A DNA stretch of 64,000 nt from Catenuloplanes atrovinosus (GTDB lineage: Bacteria > Actinomycetota > Actinomycetes > Mycobacteriales > Micromonosporaceae), in contig NZ_JAVDYB010000001.1 in assembly GCF_031458235.1 (NCBI RefSeq), positions 8,829,001 to 8,893,000 of the forward strand. The letters are read 5' to 3'. Under the pieces are notes generated by a model. The model did no database searches. It was given only the letters and a program-made list of their open reading frames with translations, and was not told the origin of the DNA. Position numbers and translations under genes: made by a program. This document shows, in pieces, positions 55,697-64,000 of the stretch (position 1 is the first letter of the stretch; the number at the start of each line of letters is the position of its first letter).

Positions 55697-58600
55697 GTGG
55701 AGCCCGCATCGCCGCGGAACATGGTGCCGCCGGAACGGGCAGTGCCGTTCCTGGGCTTCGTGTGGGCCGTGATCGTGGCTGCGGCCGGCGCGTCCGTCGT
55801 GCCGCTGCTCGCGCTCCCCGGTCAGGTCGCCGACCTCCCGGCCGCCTTCTGGGTCATGGCCGGCCTCGCCGTGCTGATCGACGCCCGGCCGTTCACGTCC
55901 CTCGGCGGGCGCCGGCTGGGCGCGGCCATCCTGGCCTCCGTCTGCATCACGTTCGCGATCATGCTCGGCTGGGGGACGGGGCCGGCACTGGTCGTGCAGG
56001 CCGTCGCGGTCGCGGTCTCCGGGTGGCGCATGCGGAGCAGCATCTGGCGCACCGGCTTCAACGTCGCCCAGCACCTGCTGGCGCTGGCCGCGGCCGGCGC
56101 GGTGCTCACGGCCGGGCCGGAGACGGCGTTCCGCGCCGGTGGCGATCCGTCGTGGACGGACGTGCTCGCGGTCGTCGCCGCCTCGGCGGTCTGGTTCGCG
56201 GTCACGTACGGCACCGTCACCACCGCGGTCTGGCTGCGGTTCGGCGGGCGGTGGCCGGCCATGTTCGTCAGCGGCGTGGGCTTCGAGCTGCTGTCCGCCG
56301 GGGCGCTGCTGTTCCTGAGCCCGCTGCTGGTCGTCGCGGCGCACGTCAGCGCCGCACTGATCCCGCTGATCCTGGTGCCGCTCTACGCGGTCTACCGGAT
56401 GGCGCGGCTCTCCACCGCGTACGAGAAGATCTCCCGCCTCGACCCGCTCACCGGTCTCGGTAACCGGAAGGCGCTGCTCACCGAGGTCGCCGACCAGATC
56501 GCGGCGCACGCGGAGCGGGCCGCGCGCGGCGACACCGACCGGCACATGGCGCTGCTCGTGCTCGACCTCGACCGGTTCAAGCGCGTCAACGACGCGCTCG
56601 GCCACGCGGTCGGCGACCGCCTGCTCACCGAGGTCGCCAAGCGGCTCGCGACCGTCGTGCGCGCGCCCGCCACGCTCGCCCGCCTCGGCGGGGACGAGTT
56701 CGCGGTGCTCGCGCCCCGCCTGGAGGACACCGCGGCCGCCCGGCGGCTCGCGACCGGGATCGCCGAGGCGCTGGACGAGCCGGTCCTGCTCGACGGGTTG
56801 CCGCTCGACATCGGCGGGTCGATCGGCGTCGCGGTCTACCCCGAGCACGGCACCGACTTCGAGACGCTCATGCGCCACGCGGACGTCGCCATGTACGAGG
56901 CCAAGCACCGTGGCGACGCGGTCGCGGTCTACGCGCCGGAGGCGGACCACAACTCGCCCGAGCGGCTCAGCCTGCTCGGTGACCTGCGCACCGCGCTCGA
57001 GGTGACCGGCGGCGTCGCCGCGTCACCGGACGCGGGTGGCGGCGGCCGTGCCGAGAGCGCCGACGTGCCGCAACTGCCGGGCGCCGGCGAGATCCGCATG
57101 TACTACCAGCCGCAGGTCGCGATCGACACCGGCGAGGTGGTCGGCGTGGAGGCGCTGCTGCGCTGGCGGCACCCGGACCGCGGCATGGTCCACCCGGAAG
57201 AGCTGATCAAGGCGGCCGAGCACACGGCCGTGATGCGGCTGCTCACCCGCCGCGTCATCGACGACGTCATCGAGCAGCTCGCGACGTGGCGGGACGCGGG
57301 CCTGCCGATGCGCGCCTCGCTCAACGTCAGCGTCCGGGACCTGCACAGCGGCGACATCGTCGACCAGATCGAGGACAGGCTCCATCGGTACGGACTGAGC
57401 GCCGACCGGCTCCAGCTGGAGATCACCGAGAGCGCGCTGATGGCGGACCCGCGCCGGGTCCTGGTCACGCTGTCCCGGCTGTCCCGGCTCGGCATCGCGA
57501 TCGCGCTCGACGACTTCGGCACCGGGTACTCGTCCATGCAGCACCTGCGGCGTCTGCCGCTGTCCGAGGTGAAGATCGACCGCTCGTTCGTGCTCGGCAT
57601 GGCCGAGGACGGCGACGACGCCGCGATCGTACGGTCGACGATCGAACTCGCCGGCGCGCTCGGCCTGCGCGTGGTCGCCGAGGGCGTCGAGGACGAGCGC
57701 ACCTGGCGCAAGCTGCGCGCGGCCGGATGCCACGTGGCGCAGGGCTGGTTCTACGGCCGCCCGATGCCGGCCGAGGAGTTCGGCGTCTGGCTCTCCCGCT
57801 ACCGCCCACCGGTCCTTCAGGAGACGCGCACGGAGCCACGCGCGAACGGATATACGGAGCCGCGCACCACCGCACCCACGCAGACGCGTGCGGGAACGAG
57901 TACGGCGTGGCACGCGCACGCGGAGACGGAACGGAACGCGGACGCGGCGCCACGCGAGAACCGGGACATGAAGTCTCGCGCGAACGCCAACGCGAATGCG
58001 GAGACGGAGCGGGACGCGGAGACGGAGCGGGACGCGGACGCGGCGCCGCAGGCGAACGGGGTCGTGAAGTCCCGCGCGCACGCGAACGAGGAGACGGAGA
58101 CGGAGCGGGATACGAACGCGGACGCGGCGCCGCGGGCGAACGGGGTCTTGAAGTCTCACGCGAACGCTGAGACGGAGCGGGACGCGGACGCGAACGCTGA
58201 GACGGAGCGAGACGCGGACGCGAACGCGGCTCTGCGCGCGAATGGGGTCGTGAAGTCTCGCGCGAACGCGAACGCGGAGACCGAGCGGCACGCGAACGCG
58301 GGCATGGGAACGCGCGCGAGTAGGGATATGAAGTCTCCCGCGAACGCGGAGTCGGAACGGGACGCGAACGCGGCTCCACGCGCGAACGGGGTCGTGAAGT
58401 CTCGCGCGAACGCGAACGCGAACGCGAACGCGAACGCGAACGCGAACGCGAACGCCGAGACCGAGCGGCACACGAACGCGGAGACCGAGCGGCACGCGAA
58501 CGCGGACACGAAGTCTCCCGCGAACGCGGACCCACAGCCGCCCGCGAGCGCCCACACCGAGCCACCCCCGCACGCGGCCACACAGCCGCACACCAACGCG

Positions 58601-58981
58601 AGCACACCCCCCGCGGACACGCACCCGAAGACCGCGACCGCGGACGCGCCCGCCGCCCTCACCCCGGAAGCTCTCATCGCGCCGGCGGCGGAGGCCACCC
58701 CCCAGCTCCCGGCCGACCCCCGCATCGACTGCTGCCCCGCCCCCCGCACCGAACCGCAGCCCAGCCCCGCCGCCCGCGCGCACGCCGACACCTGTGCGGA
58801 GAGAAGCCCGAACGACAAGCCCGAAGCGCACGCCCGGCGCACCAACCGCCGTACCAATCGGCGTGGTCTTCCGCCCGAGGGGGTGCCGGAGAGCCGATCG
58901 GAGAGCCCTCTGGAAGGCCTCGACGACGCCAATCGGGCGATCCGGGGAGTCGCCCGGGCCGGTGCCGAGGGTGACAAATAG
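55697..58981 (+). CDS. Membrane GGDEF-EAL cyclic-di-GMP protein with a repetitive tail
   Basis: A 1,094-residue protein. Residues 1-235 carry about six to seven transmembrane helices (MASE-like sensor). The GGDEF domain has LDPLTGLGN (248-256) and intact GGDEF at 331-335. The EAL domain has EAL at 485-487 and DDFGTGYSS at 605-613, with the metal and catalytic residues kept. Both synthesis and breakdown of c-di-GMP are therefore possible. From about 705 to 1094 the chain is an Ala/Asn/Glu/Thr-rich tail of degenerate repeats ([20 protein letters not shown]). GGGGGAGG lies 8 nt before GTG 55697. It separates ligA from gatC, unlike in mycobacteria. Confidence 0.92.
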   Translation: MEPASPRNMVPPERAVPFLGFVWAVIVAAAGASVVPLLALPGQVADLPAAFWVMAGLAVLIDARPFTSLGGRRLGAAILASVCITFAIMLGWGTGPALVVQAVAVAVSGWRMRSSIWRTGFNVAQHLLALAAAGAVLTAGPETAFRAGGDPSWTDVLAVVAASAVWFAVTYGTVTTAVWLRFGGRWPAMFVSGVGFELLSAGALLFLSPLLVVAAHVSAALIPLILVPLYAVYRMARLSTAYEKISRLDPLTGLGNRKALLTEVADQIAAHAERAARGDTDRHMALLVLDLDRFKRVNDALGHAVGDRLLTEVAKRLATVVRAPATLARLGGDEFAVLAPRLEDTAAARRLATGIAEALDEPVLLDGLPLDIGGSIGVAVYPEHGTDFETLMRHADVAMYEAKHRGDAVAVYAPEADHNSPERLSLLGDLRTALEVTGGVAASPDAGGGGRAESADVPQLPGAGEIRMYYQPQVAIDTGEVVGVEALLRWRHPDRGMVHPEELIKAAEHTAVMRLLTRRVIDDVIEQLATWRDAGLPMRASLNVSVRDLHSGDIVDQIEDRLHRYGLSADRLQLEITESALMADPRRVLVTLSRLSRLGIAIALDDFGTGYSSMQHLRRLPLSEVKIDRSFVLGMAEDGDDAAIVRSTIELAGALGLRVVAEGVEDERTWRKLRAAGCHVAQGWFYGRPMPAEEFGVWLSRYRPPVLQETRTEPRANGYTEPRTTAPTQTRAGTSTAWHAHAETERNADAAPRENRDMKSRANANANAETERDAETERDADAAPQANGVVKSRAHANEETETERDTNADAAPRANGVLKSHANAETERDADANAETERDADANAALRANGVVKSRANANAETERHANAGMGTRASRDMKSPANAESERDANAAPRANGVVKSRANANANANANANANANAETERHTNAETERHANADTKSPANADPQPPASAHTEPPPHAATQPHTNASTPPADTHPKTATADAPAALTPEALIAPAAEATPQLPADPRIDCCPAPRTEPQPSPAARAHADTCAERSPNDKPEAHARRTNRRTNRRGLPPEGVPESRSESPLEGLDDANRAIRGVARAGAEGDK
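57920..58620 (+). repeat. Repeat-rich 3' part of the GGDEF-EAL gene
   Basis: In-frame degenerate repeats built from GCGAACGCGAAC, GAGACGGAGCGGGACGCG and GGGGTCGTGAAGTC blocks; 58405-58455 is almost pure GCGAAC hexamers (poly Ala-Asn). Copies are shuffled rather than strictly tandem. Confidence 0.85.
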
Positions 58982-59090
58982 ACTCGCACAGGTCACCGAC
59001 CCGTGCGACGCTGCGCTCACGTCTGGCCTGCCCAGCGCGATCGCCGGTCCCAGGTCACCCGAAGAGCGAATTCACCAAGGGGGCAATCCC

Positions 59091-59390
59091 ATGGCCGCCA
59101 TCTCCCGCGAGGAGGTCGCGCACCTGGCGCGCCTGTCGCGGCTCGCCGTGACGGAGCAGGAGCTGGACACCTTCGCCGGCCAGCTCGACGTGATCCTGCA
59201 GTCGGTCGCCCGGGTGGGCGAGGTCGCCGCCGCGGACATCCCGCCGACCTCGCACTCGGTGCCGCTGACCAACGTGTTCCGGGACGACGTCGTCGTGCCG
59301 GGGCTGTCGCAGGAGGCCGCGCTCTCCGGCGCCCCCGACGCCGAGGACGGGCGCTTCCGCGTTCCGCGAATTCTGGACGAGGAGGCCTGA
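59091..59390 (+). CDS. gatC: Asp-tRNA(Asn)/Glu-tRNA(Gln) amidotransferase subunit C
   Basis: A 99-residue subunit that clamps GatA and GatB together. [21 protein letters not shown] (5-25) and the C-terminal [10 protein letters not shown] are the family motifs. AAGGGGG lies 7 nt before ATG 59091. gatA starts 2 bp after the stop, and GGAGG within the last gatC codons is its ribosome site, so the genes are coupled. Confidence 0.96.
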   Translation: MAAISREEVAHLARLSRLAVTEQELDTFAGQLDVILQSVARVGEVAAADIPPTSHSVPLTNVFRDDVVVPGLSQEAALSGAPDAEDGRFRVPRILDEEA

Positions 59391-59392
59391 GC

Positions 59393-60868
59393 ATGTCGGA
59401 TCTCACCAAGCTGACCGCGGCCGAACTGGCCGCCACGATCGCGTCCGGCGACGTCTCCGCGGTCGAGGTCGCCCAGGCGCACCTGGACCGGATCGCCGCG
59501 GTCGACGAGCGCGTGCACGCGTTCCTGCACGTCGACACGGAGGGCGCGCTCGCCGCCGCCCGGGACGTGGACGCGCGGCGCGCGAACGGCGAGGAGCTCG
59601 GGCCGCTGGCCGGCGTCCCGGTCGCGGTCAAGGACGTGCTCGCCACCAAGGGCGTGCCGACCACCGCGGCCTCCAAGATCCTCCAGGGGTGGCGCCCGCC
59701 GTACGACGCCACGATCGTCGAGCGGCTGCGCGCCGCCGGCACCGTGATGCTCGGCAAGACCAACATGGACGAGTTCGCGATGGGCTCGTCCACGGAGTAC
59801 TCGGCCTACGGCCCGACCAACAACCCGTGGGACCTCGGCCGCATCCCCGGCGGTTCCGGCGGCGGCAGTGCGGCGGCGATCGCCGCGTATGAGGCGCCCC
59901 TGGCCATCGGTACGGACACCGGCGGCTCGATCCGGCAGCCGGGCGCGGTGACCGGCACCGTCGGCGCCAAGCCCACCTACGGCGGTACGTCCCGGTACGG
60001 CCTGATCGCGTTCTCGTCCTCGCTGGACACGCCGGGCCCGTGTGCGCGCACCGTGCACGACGCGGCGCTGCTGCACTCGGTCATCGCCGGCCACGACCCG
60101 CGCGACTCGACGTCCATCCCGCAGCCGGTCCCGGACGTGGTCGCCGCCGCGAGGCTCGGCGCGACCGGTGACCTGACCGGCGTGCGGATCGGCCTGGTCA
60201 CCGAGTTCAACGGCGAGGGCGCGGAGCCGGGCGTGATGGCGGCGTACCGGGATTCGATCGAGGCGCTGACCAAGCTCGGCGCGGAGGTCGTGGAGATCTC
60301 CTGCCCGCACTTCCAGTACGCGCTGCCCGCCTACTATCTGATCGCGCCGAGCGAGTGCTCGTCGAACCTGGCCCGGTTCGACGGCGTCCGGTTCGGCCTG
60401 CGCACCGGCGACGACGGGAAGCACTCGCTGGAGGAGGTCATGTCGCTGACCCGGGAGGCCGGCTTCGGCCCCGAGGTCAAGCGCCGGATCATCCTGGGTA
60501 CGTACGCGCTGTCGTCCGGCTACTACGACGCCTACTACGGCCAGGCGCAGAAGGTGCGCACGCTCATCACGCGCGACTTCACGACCGCGTTCGAGCAGGT
60601 CGACGTGCTCGTGTCGCCGACCACGCCGTTCGTGGCGTTCCCGTTCGGCTCGCGCACCGGCGACCCGTACCAGATGTACCTGGCCGACCTGTTCACGATC
60701 CCGACGAACCTGTACGGCGGCCCGGCCATCTCGGTGCCGTGCGGCCTGTCCGAGGGCCTGCCGGTCGGCCTGCAGATCATGGCGCCGACCATGGCCGACG
60801 ACCGGATGTACCGGGTCGCGGCCGCGCTGGAGTCCACGGTCGGCGTGCTCACGCCGCCGGCACTGTAA
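59393..60868 (+). CDS. gatA: Asp-tRNA(Asn)/Glu-tRNA(Gln) amidotransferase subunit A
   Basis: A 491-residue amidase that releases ammonia from glutamine for tRNA amidation. The Ser-cis-Ser-Lys triad is Lys80 (VAVKD), Ser155 (GGSGGGS) and Ser179 (TDTGGSI). The actinobacterial genome therefore makes Gln-tRNA or Asn-tRNA indirectly. gatB follows after 101 bp. Confidence 0.97.
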   Translation: MSDLTKLTAAELAATIASGDVSAVEVAQAHLDRIAAVDERVHAFLHVDTEGALAAARDVDARRANGEELGPLAGVPVAVKDVLATKGVPTTAASKILQGWRPPYDATIVERLRAAGTVMLGKTNMDEFAMGSSTEYSAYGPTNNPWDLGRIPGGSGGGSAAAIAAYEAPLAIGTDTGGSIRQPGAVTGTVGAKPTYGGTSRYGLIAFSSSLDTPGPCARTVHDAALLHSVIAGHDPRDSTSIPQPVPDVVAAARLGATGDLTGVRIGLVTEFNGEGAEPGVMAAYRDSIEALTKLGAEVVEISCPHFQYALPAYYLIAPSECSSNLARFDGVRFGLRTGDDGKHSLEEVMSLTREAGFGPEVKRRIILGTYALSSGYYDAYYGQAQKVRTLITRDFTTAFEQVDVLVSPTTPFVAFPFGSRTGDPYQMYLADLFTIPTNLYGGPAISVPCGLSEGLPVGLQIMAPTMADDRMYRVAAALESTVGVLTPPAL

Positions 60869-60969
60869 CGCCGGTGATGCGGCGGGGGCCGGTCAGCGGC
60901 TCCCGCCGTACCCCCGCCGCTTATTGATCTTGATCGTCGCGGAAGCCTGAATAAACCCGGGAGAAGTTC

Positions 60970-62475
60970 ATGACCACGACCGTGCTGCCGCCGTACGACG
61001 ACGTCGTCGCGCGCTACGAGCCGGTGATCGGCCTGGAGACGCACGTCGAGCTCGGGACGAACACGAAGATGTTCTGCGGGTGCCCGACCGAGTTCGGCGC
61101 GGAGCCCAACACGCAGGTCTGCCCGGTCTGCCTCGGACTGCCCGGCTCGCTGCCGGTCCCGAACCGCGCCGCGATCGAGGCGACCATCCGGATCGGGCTC
61201 GCGCTCAACTGCTCGATCGCCGAGTGGTGCCGGTTCGCCCGGAAGAACTACTTCTACCCGGACATGCCGAAGAACTTCCAGACCAGCCAGTACGACGAGC
61301 CGCTGTGCGTCGACGGCTACCTCGACGTCGAGGTGGACGGCGAGATGGTGCGCATCGGCATCGAGCGCGTGCACCTGGAGGAGGACACCGGCAAGACGCT
61401 GCACGTGGGTGGCGCCACCGGGCGCATCCACGGCGCCACCGAGTCGCTGGTGGACTACAACCGGGCCGGCATCCCGCTGGTCGAGATCGTGACCAAGCCG
61501 ATCCCGGGCACCGGGGCCAAGGCCCCGCTGGTCGCGCGCGCGTACGTGACCGAGCTGCGCGACATCATCCGCTCGCTGAACGTCTCCGACGTCCGGATGG
61601 AGCAGGGCTCGCTGCGCTGCGACGTGAACACGTCGCTGATGCCCGCCGGCGGAACCGAGTGGGGCACGCGCACCGAGACGAAGAACGTGAACTCGCTGCG
61701 CTCGGTCGAGCGCGCGGTCCGCGCCGAGATGATCCGGCAGGCGTCCGTGCTCGACGGGGGCGGCCGCATCCTGCAGGAGACCCGGCACTTCCAGGAGGAC
61801 ACCGGCGACACCCGTCCCGGCCGGTCCAAGGAGGAGGCGACCGACTACCGGTACTTCCCGGAGCCCGACCTGGTGCCGATGGCGCCGGACCCGGCCTGGG
61901 TCGCCGAGCTCAAGGCCGCGCTGCCCGAGCCGCCCCGCGTGCACCGCAAGCGGCTCCAGGACGAGTGGGGCCTGACCGACCTGGACATGCAGTCCGTGGT
62001 CAACGCGGGCGCGGTCGAGCTGATCGAGGCCACGATCGCGGCCGGCGCGACCGCCGCGGGCGCGCGCAAGTGGTGGCTCGGCGAGCTGGCCCGGCGCGCG
62101 AACGAGGAGGGCATCGAGCTGTCCGCGGTCGGCGCCACGCCCGCGCAGGTGGCGGAGCTGCAGCAGTTGGTCGACGAGGGCAAGCTCAACGACAAGCTGG
62201 CCCGCTCGGTGCTGGAGGGCGTCGTCGCCGGCGAGGGCTCGCCGCGCGAGATCATGACCGCCCGCGGCCTGGAGGTCGTCTCCGACACCGGCGCGCTCAC
62301 CACCGCCGTCGACGAGGCCATCGCCGCGAACCCCGACGTGGCCGCGAAGATCCGCGACGGCAAGGTGGCCGCGGCCGGCGCGCTCGTCGGCGCGGTCATG
62401 AAGGCCACGCGCGGCCAGGCCGACGCCAAGACCGTCCGCGAGCTGATCCTGTCCCGCCTCGGCGTCGAGGGCTGA
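60970..62475 (+). CDS. gatB: Asp-tRNA(Asn)/Glu-tRNA(Gln) amidotransferase subunit B
   Basis: A 501-residue kinase/amidotransferase subunit. GLETHVEL (20-27), the zinc cluster CGCP...CPVC (about 36-56) and ITYKLYVEIP-type catalytic cradle equivalents ([20 protein letters not shown]) are present, with the helical and YqeY-like tail at about 360-500 that recognises the tRNA elbow. GGGAGAAG lies 4 nt before ATG 60970. A hairpin follows. Confidence 0.97.
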   Translation: MTTTVLPPYDDVVARYEPVIGLETHVELGTNTKMFCGCPTEFGAEPNTQVCPVCLGLPGSLPVPNRAAIEATIRIGLALNCSIAEWCRFARKNYFYPDMPKNFQTSQYDEPLCVDGYLDVEVDGEMVRIGIERVHLEEDTGKTLHVGGATGRIHGATESLVDYNRAGIPLVEIVTKPIPGTGAKAPLVARAYVTELRDIIRSLNVSDVRMEQGSLRCDVNTSLMPAGGTEWGTRTETKNVNSLRSVERAVRAEMIRQASVLDGGGRILQETRHFQEDTGDTRPGRSKEEATDYRYFPEPDLVPMAPDPAWVAELKAALPEPPRVHRKRLQDEWGLTDLDMQSVVNAGAVELIEATIAAGATAAGARKWWLGELARRANEEGIELSAVGATPAQVAELQQLVDEGKLNDKLARSVLEGVVAGEGSPREIMTARGLEVVSDTGALTTAVDEAIAANPDVAAKIRDGKVAAAGALVGAVMKATRGQADAKTVRELILSRLGVEG

Positions 62476-62483
62476 CGTCCACC

Positions 62484-62511
62484 GGCCCGGCCGGCCTCTC
62501 CCGGCCGGGCC
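62484..62511 (+). terminator. Hairpin terminator after gatB
   Basis: An 11-bp GC stem (GGCCCGGCCGG with its complement) with loop CCTCTC, 8 bp after the gatB stop. Confidence 0.85.
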
Positions 62512-62551
62512 CACGCCGAGTTCCCGGGCCCCGCGCGGCCGGCACCCGGTT

Positions 62552-62698
62552 TCACGCCACGCGGAACTCGTTGCCCTCCTTCCACGTCGCGTGCCCCGCG
62601 GGCGCCGGTTCCGGCACGTAGCCGAGCGTCCCGGTCCAGAAGGCGGCCTGCCGGACCGGGTCGGCACAGTCGATGACGATCTGAAAGCGCACGCTCAT
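62552..62698 (-). pseudogene. VOC/glyoxalase-like remnant with internal deletion
   Basis: An open frame of 49 codons. Its first 38 residues (VRFQIVIDCADPVRQAAFW, GTLGYVPEP) match the N-terminus of the Glyoxalase-6/VOC family, and the last ten (KEGNEFRVA) match its C-terminal end, DPEGNEFxV. The 70 or so residues between are missing, in frame. It is thus a deletion derivative that cannot form the fold. Located next to an intact VOC-domain gene. Start ATG 62698. Confidence 0.65.
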
Positions 62699-62730
62699 CG
62701 GTGGACGGTAACGCCGGCCCGGACCGGGCC

Positions 62731-63519
62731 TCAGCCCAGTGCCACCCTCAGGTCGGCCGCGTTCTCGAGGGCCGAGGCCGCTCTGCCGGTCTCGTCCGCG
62801 TCGAGCGCGATGCGCTCGGCCCGGGCCAGCATGTCGGTCGCGGTCTCCCGGTCCTGGAGCACCATCGCCAACTCCGCGCGGTACACCAGCACCTCCACGT
62901 GCGTGACCGGGTCATCATCGGCTTCCGGCCGGGCCAGCGCGCTGTCGAGGACGCGGACCGCCTGCCGGACGTCACCCTTGGAGTCCGCGAGCACGACCGC
63001 GTTGGCGAGCGCCGCGGCAACCCGCCCGGCAGCCGCGACGCGCTCGGACGCCGGCGAGGACACCGGGGAGGACACCGGCGAGGACGCCGGGGAGGACACC
63101 GGTGAGGACGCCGGCGCGGGCGACGCGGCGGGGGCGGGAAACACCCGGATCCAGTTGCCGCCCGGGTCGATCACGCAGAACCCGCTCACCCCGTCGGCGT
63201 TCTTGCGCGCCCTCGGCCGGGTCATCCTCGGCACCCCGGACACCAGCACCTTGCCGTACGCCGCGCGCATCCCGGCGCTGAACGCCCGGTGCAATTCCGC
63301 GACGTCCGAGGTGATCACGAGACAGGAGCCGTAGGACTGCTCCGGATCGAACCCGGCGATCTCGAAGAAGTTCAGCCGCAGGTCCTCACGCTGCAGCGCC
63401 ACGTACGGATTCGGCTTGCGCTGGTGATACGTGGTGCCGAAGCCGAGCACCCGGTAGAAGGCCTCGATCTCGTCGATGGACGCGCAGGGCAGCAGTGGAA
63501 CGGTCATCTCATTGGCCAT
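62731..63519 (-). CDS. VOC-domain protein with TPR-like C-terminal helices
   Basis: A 262-residue protein. Residues 1-128 form a glyoxalase/bleomycin-resistance (VOC) fold of the kind ending in DPGGNWIRVF; 129-157 are a Ser/Pro linker (SSPVSSPASSP) encoded by 12-bp repeats at 63050-63110; 158-262 are helices resembling TPR or helical bundle repeats. Single-copy VOC halves of this kind dimerise to make a metal or ligand pocket. Substrate unknown. It is not a typical antibiotic-binding gene by context. Confidence 0.8.
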   Translation of the reverse strand: MANEMTVPLLPCASIDEIEAFYRVLGFGTTYHQRKPNPYVALQREDLRLNFFEIAGFDPEQSYGSCLVITSDVAELHRAFSAGMRAAYGKVLVSGVPRMTRPRARKNADGVSGFCVIDPGGNWIRVFPAPAASPAPASSPVSSPASSPVSSPVSSPASERVAAAGRVAAALANAVVLADSKGDVRQAVRVLDSALARPEADDDPVTHVEVLVYRAELAMVLQDRETATDMLARAERIALDADETGRAASALENAADLRVALG

Positions 63520-63715
63520 GCCCCCTTCCTAGGCGTCGTGGCGCACCCGTCGCACATGGATATAGCCGATCATCGCTGCACGCCACCCGATCGGCCGATA
63601 CGGCCACGCGGGAAGGAGGTCCCGCGCAGCGCCACCACCGCCGGGAAAGGTCAGCCCGCCATCCGACGTGGTCGCGGATGGAGCCGAGGCCGGCGGCGAA
63701 CGAAGATCGAACGGC

Positions 63716-64000
63716 TCAGGACAGCGTCGTCGGCTCCGTCAGAAACGCCTCGACCCGCTCCGCCGGCGCCGGCCGCGACAGCCGGAAGCCCTGCCCGCGC
63801 CCCAGCCCCGCCCGCACCGCCTCACGCACCTGCTCCGTCGTTTCCAGGCGCTCCGCCACGATCTCCAGGCCGAGCCGCCGCCCCAGCCCCACGATCACGT
63901 CGATCAGCGGCTGCCCGCCGGACTCCGGGTCGATCGGGCGTGAGATCAGCTCCCCGTCCACCTTCAGCATGTCCACCGGCATCCGGCGCAGCTGCGCCAG
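63716..64000 (-). CDS. EAL-domain protein, C-terminal part (start outside the window)
   Basis: About 95 residues of the C-terminal end of an EAL phosphodiesterase domain, read leftward: LAQLRRMPVDMLKVDGELI carries the EAL-type Lys (KVDGELI), then VAERLETTEQV matches the VAEGVET loop and GRGQGFRLSRPAPAE matches the QGYxxxxP ending. The Glu in VAERLE is kept; the Gly before it is Arg. The EAL motif itself is off the window. Confidence 0.82.
   Translation of the reverse strand: MAQLRRMPVDMLKVDGELISRPIDPESGGQPLIDVIVGLGRRLGLEIVAERLETTEQVREAVRAGLGRGQGFRLSRPAPAERVEAFLTEPTTLS

Overview
The window is very GC-rich DNA from an actinomycete. Gene content and gene order suggest the Micromonosporaceae (Actinoplanes or Catenuloplanes relatives); this is inference. 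The support is: a soluble PAS/chemoreceptor pair, as expected of lineages with motile spores; a convergent pair of small DUF6232-like membrane proteins; a 180-kDa-type NAD-glutamate dehydrogenase; and the order etfB-etfA-cysteine desulfurase-mnmA-MetE-like-ligA-gatC-gatA-gatB, which matches the M. tuberculosis Rv3029c-Rv3009c segment.

Layout. 1-10.3 kb: the N-terminal part of a secreted metallohydrolase, then a rightward run of ABC ATPase, isobutyryl-CoA mutase large subunit, two giant paralogous FtsX-type permeases and a second ABC ATPase. 10.3-23 kb: a thioredoxin-TPR co-chaperone, an arginase-fold protein with a tail of about 1,200 low-complexity residues, a lipoprotein penicillin-binding protein facing it, and the giant glutamate dehydrogenase. 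23-29 kb: repeat-rich intergenic DNA around a GNAT enzyme, then a divergent NagZ/ROK regulator pair with an operator-like palindrome between them. 29-32.5 kb: a leftward operon of enoyl-CoA hydratase, IlvG-like TPP enzyme and FAD monooxygenase. 32.6-42 kb: small membrane proteins, the PAS/MCP pair, an ABC-2 exporter, a solitary ABC ATPase, ribokinase, a DUF202 pair, a second GNAT enzyme and a 59-residue small protein.

42.3-62.5 kb is mostly the conserved housekeeping block. It covers electron-transfer flavoprotein, sulfur transfer to tRNA, aminodeoxychorismate-lyase-like and MetE-like enzymes, TrpB2, NAD-dependent ligase and the GatCAB amidotransferase. A more AT-rich accessory island at about 50.4-53.2 kb interrupts it. 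The island holds an 86-bp tandem repeat, a minimal GntR-type regulator with a 5 x 9-bp operator-like array, a second copy of the array motif fused to a leaderless-type promoter, and a DUF222 protein without its HNH domain. A GGDEF-EAL protein with a repetitive tail sits between ligA and gatC. The right end carries a VOC deletion remnant, a VOC protein with a helical tail, and the C-terminus of an EAL protein.

Themes. Sequence expansion is widespread: six intergenic tandem-repeat clusters, two large inverted repeats, and two protein tails that appear to have grown by replication slippage. The best leads for something undescribed are the arginase-tail protein, the GntR/9-bp-array island, the icmA-containing dual-FtsX ABC locus, and a shared GTTACTT/GGTAA-type operator in front of the etf and ilvG-like genes. 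No rRNA, tRNA, CRISPR array, prophage or complete insertion sequence was recognised.
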